Assembly (NCBI RefSeq): GCF_018294505.1
Contig: NC_057801.1
Span: forward strand, 202,682,538-202,746,537
Source of the DNA: Triticum aestivum
Lineage: Eukaryota > Streptophyta > Magnoliopsida > Poales > Poaceae
DNA: 64,000 bases
Reading direction: 5' to 3'
Positions 44,356 through 56,486 of this stretch are shown in pieces (the stretch's first letter is position 1; the number at the start of each line of letters is the position of its first letter). The notes under the pieces were generated by a model. That model was given only the letters and a program-made list of their open reading frames with translations, did no database searches and was not told where the DNA came from. Both the position numbers and the translations under genes were made by a program.

Positions 44356-46067
44356 TGAAGGAAATATGCCCTAGAGGCAATAATAAAGTAATTATTTATT
44401 TCCTTATATCATGATAAAAGTTTTTTATTCATGCTATAATTGTATTAACCGGAAACATAATACATGTGTGAATACATAGACAAACTTAATGTCACTAGTA
44501 TGCCTCTACTTGATTAGCTCATTAATCAAAGATGGCTATGTTTCCTAACCATAGACATGAGTTGTCATTTGATTAACGGGATCACATCATTAGTAGAATG
44601 ATGTGATTGACATGACCCATTCCGTTAGCTTAGCACTTGATCGTTTTGTATGTTGTTATTGCTTTCTTCATGACTTATACAAGTTCCTACAACTATGAGA
44701 TTATGCAACTCCCATTTATCGGAGGAACACTTTGTGTGCTACCAAACATCACAACGTAACTGGGTGATTATAAAGGAGCTCTACAGGTGTCTCCAAAGGT
44801 ACATGTTGAGTTGGCGTATTTCGAGATTAGGTTTTGTCACTCCGATTTTCAGAGAGGTATCTCTGGGCCGTCTCGGTAATGCACATCACTATAAGCCTTG
44901 CAAGAAATGTAGCTAATGAGTTAGTTATGGAATGATGCATTACATAACGAGTAAAGAGACTTGCCGGTAACGAGATTGAACTAGGTATTGGGATACCGAC
45001 GATCGAATCTCGGGTAAGTAACATACCGATGACAAAGGGAACAACGTATGTTGTTATGCGGTTTGACCGATAAAGATCTTCGTAGAATATGTAGGAGCCA
45101 ATATGGGCATCCAGGTTCTGCTATTGGTTATTGACCAGAGATATGTCTCGGTCATGTCTACATAGTTCTCAAACCCGTAGGGTCCGCACGCTTAACGTTC
45201 GTTGACGATATAGTATTATATGATTTATGTATGTTGGTAACCGAATGTTGTTCGGAGTCCTGGATGAGATCACGGACATGACGAGGAACTCCGGAATGGT
45301 TCGGAGATAAACTTTGATCTATGGGATAATAGTGTTTGATCTCCAGAAGGGTTCCGGAATTCACCGAAAGGGGTTCCGGATGTTTCCCGAAATGTTTGGG
45401 TACGAGAACACGTTATTTGGGCCAAAGGGGAAAGCCCACGAGGCTTTTGGAAAGTGCAAAAGGAAGTTTTGCAGAGACCAGAGGCTAGATGCCAGGAACC
45501 CAGGTGTCTACGGGGTAGATGTCGGGAACCCTGGCGTCTAGCCCTGGAGTCCATGTAGGACTCTTGCCTTTCGGGCAAAACCAACTTTGAGGAGGCTTTT
45601 ACTCCAAGTTTCGACCCCAGGGCTCAACATATAAATAGAGGGGCAGGGCTAGCACCAAAGACACATCAAGAAACACCAAGCCGTGTGCCGGCAACCCCGT
45701 CCCCTCTAGTTTATCCTTCGTCATAGTTTCCGTAGTGCTTAGGCGAAGCCCTACGGAGATTGTTCTTCACCAACACCGTCACCACACCGTCGTGCTGCCG
45801 GAACTCATCTACTACTTCGTCCATCGTGCTGGATCGAGAAGGCGAGGACGTCATCGAGCTGAACGTGTGCAGAACTCGGAGGTCTCGTGCGTTCGATACT
45901 TGGATCGGTCGGATCGTGAAGACGTACGACTACATCAACCGCGTTGATAAACGCTTCCGCTTAGCGATCTTCAAGGGTATGAAGATACACTCCCCCTCTC
46001 GTTGCTATGCATCACCACGATCTTGTGTGTGCGTAGGAAATTTTTGAAATTACTACGTTCCCCAACA
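44356..46067 (+). repeat. 5' LTR of Copia C
   Basis: 1712 bases, tgaagg...ccaaca. The outer parts match the LTRs of D2, but the core from about 45190 to 45720 is different and has its own TATA box. A region at about 45484-45541 holds imperfect inverted and repeated ctagatgcc/ggcgtctag units. Confidence 0.92.
45630..45637 (+). promoter_or_regulatory. TATA box, 5' LTR of Copia C
   Basis: tataaata followed by gaggggcaggg. The same motif is at 52537-52544 in the 3' LTR. It is the probable start signal for the element RNA. Confidence 0.65.
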
Positions 46068-47297
46068 GTGGCATCCGAGCCAGGTTTTTTGCGTAGATGT
46101 TATATGCACGAGTAGAACACAAGTGAGTTGTGGGCGATACAAGTCATACTGCTTACTAGCATGTCATACTTTGGTTCGGCAGTATTGTCGGATGAAGCGG
46201 CCCGAACCGACATTACGCGTACACTTACGCGAGACTGGTTCTACCGACGTGCTTTGCACATAGGTGGCTGGCGGGTGTCAGTTTCTCCAACTTTAGTTGA
46301 ACCGAGTGTGGCTATGCCCGGTCCTTGCGAAGGTTAAAACAGCACTAACTTGACGAACTATCGTTGTGGTTTTGATGTGTAGTTAAGAACGGTTCTTGCT
46401 CAGCCCGTAGCAGCCACGTAAAATTTGCAACAACAAAGTAGAGGACGTCTAACTTGTTTTTGCAGGGCATGTTGTGATGTGATATGGTCAAGATGTGATG
46501 CTATATTTTATTGTATGAGATGATCATGTTTTGTAACCGAGTTATCAGAAACTGGCAGGAGCCATATGGTTGTCGCTTTATTGTATGAAATGCAAGCGCC
46601 ATGTAATTGCTTTACTTTATCACTAAACGGTAGCGATAGTCGTAGAAGCAATAGATGGCGAAACGACAATGATGCTACGATGGAGATCAAGGTGTCGCGC
46701 CGGTGATGATGGTGATCACGACGGTGCTTCGGAGATGGAGATCACAAGCACAAGATGATGATGGCCATATCATATCACTTATATTGATTGCATGTGTTGT
46801 TTATCCTTTATGCATCTTATCTTGCTTTGATTGACGGTAGCATTATAAGATGATCTCTCACTAATTATCAAGAAGTGTTCTCCCTGAGTATGCATCGTTG
46901 CGAAAGTTCTTCGTGCTGAGACACCACGTGATGATCGGGTGTGATAGGCTCTACGTTCAAATACAACGGGAGCAAAACAGTTGCACACGCGGAATACTCA
47001 GGTTAAACTTGACGAGCCTAGCATATACAGATATGGCCTCGGAAAACAGAGACCGAAAAGTCAAACATGAATCATATAGTAGATATGATCAACATAGTGA
47101 TTTTCACCATTGAAAACTACTCCATCTCATGTGATGATCGGACATGGTTTAGTTGATTTGGATCACGTGATCACTTAGATGACTAGAGAGATGTCTGTCT
47201 AAGTGGGAGTTCTTTAGTAATATGATTAATTGAACTTAAATTTATCATGAACTTAGTACCTGATAGTATTTTGCTTGTCTATGTTTGTTGTAGATAG
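46068..47297 (+). other. Primer site and untranslated leader of Copia C
   Basis: The primer site tggcatccgagccagg begins at 46069. The leader is about 1.2 kb, conserved with D2 and, inverted, with Copia A. It ends gtttgttgtagatag just before the gag ATG, a pyrimidine/T-rich-AG sequence that could serve as a splice acceptor; BARE elements are known to splice a gag RNA. No gene is supported inside. Confidence 0.72.
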
Positions 47298-50200
47298 ATG
47301 GCTCGTGTTGTTGTTTCATTGAATTTTAATGCGTTCCTTGAGAAAGCTAAGTTGAAAGATGATGGTAGCAATTACACGGACTGGGTCCGTAACTTGAGGA
47401 TTAGCCTCATTGCTGCATAGAAGAATTACGTCCTGGAAGCACCGCTGGGTGCCAGGCCTGCTGCAGATGCAGCTGACGACGTTAAGAACGTCTGGCAGAG
47501 CAAAGCTGATGACTACTTGATAGTTCAGTGTGCCATGCTTTACGGCTTAGAACCAGGACTTAAATGACGTTTTGAACGTCATGGAGCATATGAGATGTTC
47601 CAGGAGTTGAAGTTAATATTTCAAGCAAATGCCCGGATTGGGAGATATGAAGTCTCCAATAAGTTCTATAGCTGCAAGATGGAGGAGAATAGTTCTGTCA
47701 ATGAACATATACTCAAAATGTCTGGGTATAATAATCACTTGATTCAATTGGGAGTTAATCTTCCTGATGATAGTGTCATTGACAGAATTCTTCAATCACT
47801 GCCACCAAGCTACAAGAGCTTCATGATGAACTATAATATGCAAGGGATGGACAAGACTATTCCGGAGCTCTTCGCAATGCTAAAGGCTGCGGACGTAGAA
47901 ATCAAGGAGCATCAAGTGTTGATGGTCAATAAGACCACCAGTTTTAAGAAAAAGGGTAAAGGGAAGAAGAAGGGGAACTTCAAGAAGAACAGCAAACAAG
48001 TTGCTGCTCAAGAGAAGAAACCCAAATTTGGACCTAAGCCTGAGACTGAGTGCTTCTACTGCAAACAGACTGGTCACTGGAAGCGGAACTGCCCCAAGTA
48101 TTTGGTGGATAAGAAGGATGGCAAGGTGAACAAAGGTATATGTGATATACATGTTATTGATGTGTACCTTACTAATGCTTGCAGTAGCACCTGGGTATTT
48201 GATACTAGTTCTGTTGCTAATATTTGCAACTCGAAACAGGGACTATGGATTAAGCGAAGATTGGCTAAGGACGAGGTGACGATGCGCGTGGGAAATGGTT
48301 CCAAAGTCGATGTGATTGCAGTCGGCACGCTACCTCTACATCTACCTTTGGGATTAGTTTTAGACCTGAATAATTGTTATTTGGTGCCAGCGTTAAGCAT
48401 GAACATTATATCTGGATCTTGTTTGATGCGAGATGGCTATTCATTTAAATCTGAGAATAATGGTTGTTCTATTTATATGAGTAATATCTTTTATGGTCAT
48501 GCACCTTTGAAGAGTGGTCTATTTTTATTAAATCTCGATAGTAGTGATACACATATTCATAATGTTGAAGCCAAAAGATGCAGAGTTCATAATGATAGTG
48601 CAACTTATTTGTGGCACTGCCGTTTGGGTCATATTGGTATAAAGCACATGAAGAAACTCCATACTGATGGACTTCTGGAATAACTTGATTATGAATCAGT
48701 TGGTACTTGCGAACCATGCCTCATTGGCAAGATGACTAAAACGCCGTTCTCCGAAACTATGGAGCGAGCAACTGATTTGTTGGAAATCATACATACTGAT
48801 GTGTGTGGTCCAATGAATGTTGAGGCTCACGGCAGATATCATTATTTTCTCACCTTCACAGATGATTTGAGCAGATATGGGTATATCTACTTAATGAAAC
48901 ACAAGTCTGAAACATTTGAAAAGTTCAAAGAATTTTAGAGTGAAGTGGAAAATCATCGTAAGAAGAAAATAAAGTTTCTACGATCTGATCGTGGAGGAGA
49001 ATATTTGAGTTATGAGTTAGGTTTACATTTGAAACAATGGGGAATAGTTTCGCAACTCACGCCACCCGGAACACCGCAGTGTAATGGTGTGTCCAAACGT
49101 CGTAATCGTACTTTACTAGATATGGTGCGATCTATGATGTCTCTTACTGATTTGGCGCTATCATTTTGGGGTTATGCTTTAGAGACAGCCGCATTCACGT
49201 TAAATAGGGCACCATCAAAATCCGTTGAGATGACGCCTTATGAACTGTGGTTTGGCAAGAAACCAAAGTTGTCGTTTCTTAAAGTTTGGGGCTGCGATGC
49301 TTATGTGAAGAAACTTCAACCAGATAAGCTCGAATCCAAATCGGAGAAATGTGTCTTCATAGGATACCCAAAAGAGACTATTGGGTACACCTTCTATCAC
49401 AGATCTGAAGGAAAGACTTTTGTTGCTAAATTTGGATCCTTTCTAGAGAAGGAGTTTCTCTCAAAAGAAGTGAGTGGGAGGAAAGTAGAACTTGATGAGG
49501 TAATTGTACCTGCTCCCGTATTGGAAAGTAGTTCATCACATGAACCGGTTCCTGTGACGACTACACCAATCAGTGAGGAAGCTAATGATATTGATCATGA
49601 AACTTCAGATCAAGTTACTACCAAACCTCGTAGGTCAACCAGAGTAAGATCCGCACCAGAGTGGTACGGTAATCCTATTCTGGAAGTCATGTTAGTTGAC
49701 CATGGCGAGCCTACAAACTATGAGGAAGCGATGATGAGCCCAGATTCCGCAAAATGGCTTGAGGCCATGAAATCTGAGATGGAATCCATGTATGAGAACA
49801 AAGTATGGACTTTGGTTGACTTGCCCGATGATCAGCAAGCCATCGAGAATAAATGGATCTTCAAGAAGAAGACTGACGCTGATGGTAATGTAAAGGTCTA
49901 CAAAGCTCGACTTGTTGCGAAAGGTTTTTGACAAGTTCAAGGAGTTGACTACGATGAGACTTTCTCACCCGTTGTGATGCTTAAGTCTGTCCGAATCATG
50001 TTAGGAATTGCCGCATTTTATGATTATGAAATATGGGAAATGGATGTCAAAACAGCATTCCTGAATGGATTTATGGAAGAAGAGTTGTATATGATACAAC
50101 CGGAAGGTTTTGTCGATCCAAAAGGTGCTAACAAAGTGTGCAAGCTCCAGCGATCCATTTATGGACTGGTGCAAGCCTCTCGGAGTTGGAATAAACGCTT

Positions 50201-51281
50201 TGATAGTGTAATCAAAGCATATGGTTTTATACAGACTTTTGGAGAAGCCTATATTTACAAGAAAGTGAGTGGGAGCTCTGTAGCATTTCTGATATTATAT
50301 GTAGACGACATATTGTTCGTTGGAAATGATATAGAATTTCTGGATAGCATAAAGGGATACTTGAATAAAAGTTTTTCGATGAAAGACCTCGGTGAAGCTG
50401 CTTACATATTGGGCATCAAGATCTATAGAGATAGATCAAGACCCTTAATTGGACTTTCACAAAGCACATACCTTGAAAAAGTTTTGGAAAAGTTCAAAAT
50501 GGATCAGGCAAAGAAAGGGTTCTTGCCTGTATTACAAGGTGTGAAGTTGAGTCGGACTCAATGCCCGACCACAGTAGAAGATAGAGAGAAAATGAAAGAT
50601 TTTCCCTATGCTTCAGCAATAGGCTCTATCATGTATGCAATGCTGTGTACCAAACCTGATGTGTGCCTTGCTATTAGCTTAGCAGGGAGGTACCAAACTA
50701 ATCTAGGAGTGGATCACTGGACAGCGGTCAAGAACATCCTGAAATACCTGAAAAGGACTAAGGATATGTTTCTCCTTTATGGAGGTGGCAAAGAGCCAGT
50801 CATAAATGGTTATGTCAATGCAAGCTTTGACACTGATCCGGACGATTCTAAATCGCAAACCGGATACGTATTTATATTGAACGGTGGAGCTGTCAGTTGG
50901 TGCAGTTCTAAACAAAGCGTCGTGGCGGAATCTACATGCAAAGCGGAGTACATAGCTGCTTCGGAAGCAGCAAATGAAGGAGTCTGGATGAAGGAGTTCA
51001 TTTCTGATCTAGGTGTCATACCTAGTGCATCGGGACCAATGAAGATCTTCTGTGACAATACTGGTGCAATTGCCTTGGCAAAGGAATCCAGATTTCACAA
51101 GAGGACCAAGCACATCAAGAGACGCTTCAATTCCATCCGGGACCAAGTCCAGGTGGGAGACATAGAGATTTGCAAGATACATACGGATCTGAATGTTGCA
51201 GACCCATTGACTAAGCCTCTTCCACAGGCAAAACATGATCAGCACCAAGGCTCCATGGGTGTTAGAATCATTATTGTGTAA
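47298..51281 (+). pseudogene. Gag-pol of Copia C, five in-frame stops, no frameshift
   Basis: Single frame of 1327 codons from ATG 47298. Gag runs to a CCHC knuckle (CFYCKQTGHWKRNC, about 48052-48093). The protease reads WVFDTSS (Asp codon 48201-48203), with Ser where Gly is expected. Integrase has HCRLGHIG, IIHTDVCGP and FLRSDRGGEY, but the catalytic Glu is Lys (AAA at 49095-49097). RT keeps YVDD (LILYVDDILF, near 50300). RNase H has Asn for the first Asp (GYVNASFD, 50817-50819). Stops: TAG 47418, TGA 47565, TAA 48681, TAG 48936, TGA 49929. The encoded polyprotein would package, cleave, copy and integrate the element; this copy cannot. Confidence 0.9.
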
Positions 51282-51314
51282 TCTAGATTATTGACTCTAG
51301 TGCAAGTGGGAGAC

Positions 51315-52974
51315 TGAAGGAAATATGCCCTAGAGGCAATAATAAAGTTATTATTTATTTCCTTATATCATGATAAATGTTTATTATTCATGCTATAATT
51401 GTATTAACTGGAAACATAATACATGTGTGAATACATAGACAAACTTAATGTCACTAGTATGCCTCTACTTGACTAGCTCATTAATCAAAGATGGTTATGT
51501 TTCCTAACCATAGACATGAGTTGTCATTTGATTAATGGGGTCACATCATTAGTAGAATGATGTGATTGACATGACCCATTCCGTTAGCTTAGCACTTGAT
51601 TGTTTAGTATGTTGTTATTGCTTTCTTCGTGACTTATACATGTTCCTACAACTATGAGATTATGCAACCCCCGTTTACCGGAGGAACACTTTGTGTGCTA
51701 CCAAACATCACAACGTAACTGGGTGATTATAAAGGAGCTCTACAGGTGTCTCTAAAGGTACATGTTGAGTTGGCGTATTTTGAGATTAGGTTTTGTCACT
51801 CGATTGTCGGAGAGGTATCTCTGGGCCCTCTCGGTAATGCACATCACTATAAGCCTTGCAAGCAATGTAGCTAATGAGTTAGTTACGGAATGATGCATTA
51901 CATAACGAGTAAAGAGACTTGCCGGTAACGAGATTGAACTAGGTATTGGGATACCGACGATCGAATCTCGGGCAAGTAACATACCGATGACAAAGGGAAA
52001 AATGTATGTTGTTATGCGGTTTGACCGATAAAGATCTTCATAGAATATGTAGGAGCCAATATGGGCATCCAGGTTCCGCTATTGGTTATTGACCAGAGAG
52101 ATGTCTCGGTCATGTCTACATAGTTCTGGAACCCATAGGGTCCGCACGCTTAACGTTCGTTGAAGATATAGTATTATATGAGTTATGTATGTTGGTAACC
52201 GAATGTTGTTCGGAGTCCCGGATGAGATCACGGACATGATGAGGAACTCCGGAATGGTCCGGAGATAAAGTTTGATATATGGGATAATAGTGTTTGATCT
52301 CCGGAAGGCGTTCTGGATGTTTCCCGAAATGTTTGGGTACGAGAACACGTTATTTGGGCCAAAGGGGAAAGCCCACGAGGCTTTTGGAAAGTGCAAAAGG
52401 AAGTTTTGCGGAAACCAGAGGCTAGACGCCAGGAACCCTGGCGTCTAGCGCTGGAGTCCGTGTAGAACTCTTGCCTTTCGGGAAAAACCGACTTTGAGGA
52501 GGCTTTTACTCCAAGTTTCGACCCCATGTCTCAACATATAAATAGAGGGGCAGGGCTAGCACCAAAGACACATCAAGAAACACCAAGCCGTGTGCCGGCA
52601 ACCCCGTCCCCTCTAGTTTATCCTCCGTCATAGTTTCCGTAGTGCTTAGGCGAAGCCCTGCGGAGATTGTTCTTCACCAACACCGTCACCACGCCATCGT
52701 GCTGCTGGAACTCATCTACTACTTCGTCCATCTTGCTGGATCGAGAAGGCGAGGACGTCATCAAGCTGAACGTGTGTAGAATTCGGAGGTGTCGTGCGCT
52801 CGGTACTTGGATCGGTCGGATCGTGAAGACGTACGACTACATCAACCACGTTGATAAACGCTTACGCTTAGCGATCTTCAAGGGTATGAAGATACACTCC
52901 CCCTATCATTGCTATGCATCACCATGATCTTGTGTGTGCGTAGGAAAATTTTGAAATTACTACGTTTCCCAACA
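51315..52974 (+). repeat. 3' LTR of Copia C
   Basis: 1660 bases, 52 shorter than the 5' LTR, mainly through indels near 52310 and 52430. It contains a perfect hairpin at 52421-52449 and TATA-like tataaata at 52537-52544. Confidence 0.92.
52421..52449. repeat. Perfect inverted repeat in the U3 of Copia C 3' LTR
   Basis: Arms gctagacgccagg (52421-52433) and cctggcgtctagc (52437-52449) separated by aac, about 90 bases before the TATA box. In the 5' LTR the matching arms (45484-45541) are separated by an extra imperfect copy. Confidence 0.85.
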
Positions 52975-53041
52975 ACGGGACCCCGTGGGCATGGGGCCTA
53001 AACCCCCGTGGAGACGGGGTGTTCAGGAACTGCCCGTTGAG
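52975..53041 (+). repeat. Outer element 3' LTR, last visible piece
   Basis: acgggaccccgtgggcatgg and cccccgtggagacggggt units continue the outer LTR, which is then cut by Gypsy D. The last five bases, ttgag (53037-53041), should be its target duplication; the partner is outside the window. Confidence 0.58.
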
Positions 53042-53574
53042 TGATACGTCTCCAACGTATCTATAATTTTTTATTGTTCCATGCTATTATATTTTCTGTT
53101 TTGGATGTTTAATGGGCTTATGCTCTTTTATATTATTTTTGGGACTAACCTATTAACCGGAGGGCCAGTGCCAGTTTTTGTTTTTTTTTGCCTATTTTAG
53201 AGTTTTGCAGAAAAGGAATATCAAATGGAGTCCAAACAGAATGAAACCTTCGCGATGATCTTTCTTGGACCAAAAGCAAACCAGAAGACTTGGAGTTGAA
53301 GTCAGAAACGCCACAAGGCGTGCACGAGGCAGGAGCGCGCCCCCACCCTCGTGGACCCCTCGTAGCTCCACTCACGTACTTCTTTTGCCTATATATACTC
53401 TTATACCCTAGAAACATCAGGGGGAGGCACTAAACCACTTTTCCACCACCGCAACCTTCTGTACCCGTGAGATCCCATCTTGGGGCCTTTTCTGGTGATC
53501 TGCCGAAGGGGGATTCAATCACGAAGGGCTTCTACATCAACACCATTGCCTCTCCGATGAAGCGTGAGTAGTTT
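53042..53574 (+). repeat. 5' LTR of Gypsy D, first part
   Basis: Has the GC hairpin gcacgagg (53322-53329) and cctcgtgg (53347-53354) around gcgcgccccc. A TATA-like ctatatatac lies at about 53389-53398, with the usual promoter spacing after the hairpin. The last five bases, agttt (53570-53574), are the target duplication of D2. Confidence 0.85.
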
Positions 53575-55249
53575 TGAAGGAAATATGCCCTAGAGGCAAT
53601 AATAAAGTTATTATTTATTTCCTCATATCATGATAAATGTTTATTATTCATGCTAGAATTGTATTAACCGGAAACATGATACATGTGTGAATACATAGAC
53701 AAACACAACGTCACTAGTATGCCTCTACTTGACTAGCTCATTAATCAAAGATGGTTATGTTTCCTAACCATAGCCATGTGTTGTCATTTGATTAATGGGA
53801 TCACATCATTAGGAGAATGATGTGATTGACATGACCCATTCCGTTAGCCTGGCACTTGATCGTTTAGTATATTGCTATTGCTTTCTTCATGACTTATACA
53901 TGTTCCTGTAACTATGAGATTATGCAACTCCCGTTTACCGAAGGAACACTTTAGGTGCTACCAAACATCACAACGTAACTGGGTGATTATAAAGGAGTAC
54001 TACAGGTGTCTCCAAAGGTACATGTTGGGTTGGCGTATTTCGAGATTAGGTTTTGTCACTCCGATTGTCGGAGAGGTATCTTTGGGCCCTCTCGGTAATG
54101 CACATCACTATAAGCCTTGCAAGCAATGTAGCTAATGAGTTAGTTACGGAATGATGCATTATGTAACGAGTAAAGAGACTTGCCGGTAACGAGATTGAAC
54201 TAGGTATTGGATACCGACGATCGAATCTCGGGCAAGTAACATACCGATGACAAAGGGAACAACATATGTTGTTATGCGGTTTGACCGATAAAGATCTTCG
54301 TAGAATATGTAGGAGCCAATATGGGCATCCAAGTCCCGCTATTGGTTATTGACCGAGAATAGTTCTAGGTCATGTCTACATAGTTCTCGAACCTGTAGGG
54401 TCCGCACGCTTAACGTTACGATGACAGTTTTATTATGAGTTTATAAGTTTTGATGTACCGAAGTTTGTTCGGAGTCCCGGATGTGATCACGGACATGACG
54501 AGGAGTCTCTAAATGGTCGAGACATAAAGATTGATATATTGGACAACTATATTCGGACACCGAAAGTGTTCCGGGTGATTTCGGAGAAAACCGGAGTGCT
54601 GGAGGGGTTACCGGAACCCCCTGGGGAAGTATTGGGCCTTAGTGGGCCTGAGGGGAGAGAGAGGGCAGCAGCCAAGGAGGTGCCCCCCCGTGAGGAGTCC
54701 GAATTGGACTAGGGGAGGGGCGCGCCCCCCCCTTTCCCTCTCCCTCTCCCTCTCTTTCGTTCCCCCTTCCTCCTTCCTAGTGGGACTAGGAAAGGGGAGT
54801 CCTACTCCCACTAGGAGGAGGACTCCCCCCTCCTTGGCGCGCCCCCTAGGGCCGGCCGGCCTCCCCCCTTGCTCCTTTATATACGGGGGCAGGGGGCACC
54901 CTAGAGACACAGAAGTTGATCTACCGATCGTTACTTAGCCGTGTGCGGTGCCCCCTTCCACCGTATTCCACCTCAGTCATATCGTCGCGGAGTTTAGGCG
55001 AAGCCCTGTGCCGGTAGAACATCATCATCGTCACCATGCTGTCATGCTGACGGAACTCGGTGCCGTACGTTCGGTACTTGGATCGGTCGGATCGTGAAGA
55101 CGTACGACTATAGCAACCGCGTTGTCATAACGCTTCCGCTGACGGTCTACGAGGGTACGTGGACAATACTATCCCCTCTCGTTGCTATGCCATCACCATG
55201 ATCTTGCGTGTGCGTAGGAATTTTTTTGAAATTACTACGTTCCCCAATA
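53575..55249 (+). repeat. 5' LTR of Copia D2
   Basis: 1675 bases, 69 shorter than the 3' LTR through a deletion at about 55057 between short gaactc repeats. It ends ccaata rather than ccaaca. The core is GC-rich, with a hairpin ggggagtcct/aggactcccc at about 54797-54832, then TATA-like tttatata (about 54876). Confidence 0.9.
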
Positions 55250-56486
55250 GTGGCATCCGAGCCAGGTTTTATGCGTAGATGTCATATGCACGAGTAGAAC
55301 ACAAGTGAGTTGTGGGCGATACAAGTCATACTGCTTACCAGCATGTCATACTTTGGTTCGGCGGTATTGTGAGATGAAGCGGCCTGGACCAACATTACGC
55401 GTACGCTTACGCAAGACTGGTTTCACCGTTACGAGCACTCATGCTTAAAGGTGGCTGGCGGGTGTCTGTCTCTCTCACTTTAGCTGAATCGAGTGTGGCT
55501 ACGCCCGGTCCTTGCGAAGGTTAAAACAGCACTAACTTGACGAACTATCGTTGTGGTTTTGATGCGTAGGTAAGAACGGTTCTTGCTAAGCCCGTAGCAG
55601 CCATGTAAAATTTGCAACAACAAAGTAGAGGACGTCTAACTTGTTTTTGCAGGGCATGTTGTGATGTGATATGGTCAAGACGTGATGCTATATTTTATTG
55701 TATGAGATGATCATGTTTTGTAACCGAAGTTATCGGGAACTGGCAGGAGCCATATGGTTGTCGCTTTATTGTATGAAATGCAAATGCCCTGTAATTGCTT
55801 TACTTTATCACTAAGCGGTAGCGACAGTTGTAGAAGCAATAGATGGCGTAACGACAACGATGCTACGATGGAGATCAAGGTGTCGCGCCGGTGATGATGG
55901 TGATCATGACGGTGCTTTGAAGATGGAGATCACAAGCACAAGATGATCATGGCCATATCATATCACTTATATTGATTGCATGTGATGTTTATCCTTTATG
56001 CATCTTATCTTGCTTTGATTGACGGTAGCATTTTAAGATGATCTCTCACAAAAATTATCAAGATGTTCTCCCTAAGTATGCACCGTTGCGAAAGTTCTTC
56101 GTGCTGAGACACCACGTGATGATCGGGTGTGATAGGCTCTACGTTCAAATACAACGGGTGCAAAACAGTTGCACACGCGGAATACTCAGGTTAAACTTGA
56201 CGAGCCTAGCATATAACAAATATGGCCTCGGAACATGGAGACCGAAATGTCGAGCGTGAATCATATAGTAGGTATGATCAACATAGTGATGTTCACCATT
56301 GAAACTACTCCATCTCACGTGATGATCGGACATGGTTTAGTTGATTTGGATCACGTGATCACTTAGATGACTAGAGAGATGTCTGTCTAAAGTGGGAGTT
56401 CTTAAGTAATATGATTAATTGAACTTAAATTTATCATGAACTTAGTACCTGATAGTATTTTGCTTGTCTATGTTTGTTGTAGATAG
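55250..56486 (+). other. Primer site and untranslated leader of Copia D2
   Basis: The primer site tggcatccgagccagg starts at 55251. The leader matches that of Copia C throughout and ends gttgtagatag before the gag ATG. No coding region is supported. Confidence 0.75.

Larger units (their letters stand above)
44356..52974 (+). mobile_element. Copia C: Angela-type LTR retrotransposon
   Basis: 8.6-kb element with LTRs 44356-46067 and 51315-52974, a primer site at 46069, a long leader, one gag-pol frame (47298-51281) and the polypurine tract caagtgggagac (51303-51314). The putative duplication acaag/acggg differs at two G/A positions. The outer LTR sequence on both sides joins sensibly (a cacgggg-type unit), which supports the boundary. 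Gag-pol has five stops and catalytic losses but no frameshift. Confidence 0.9.
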
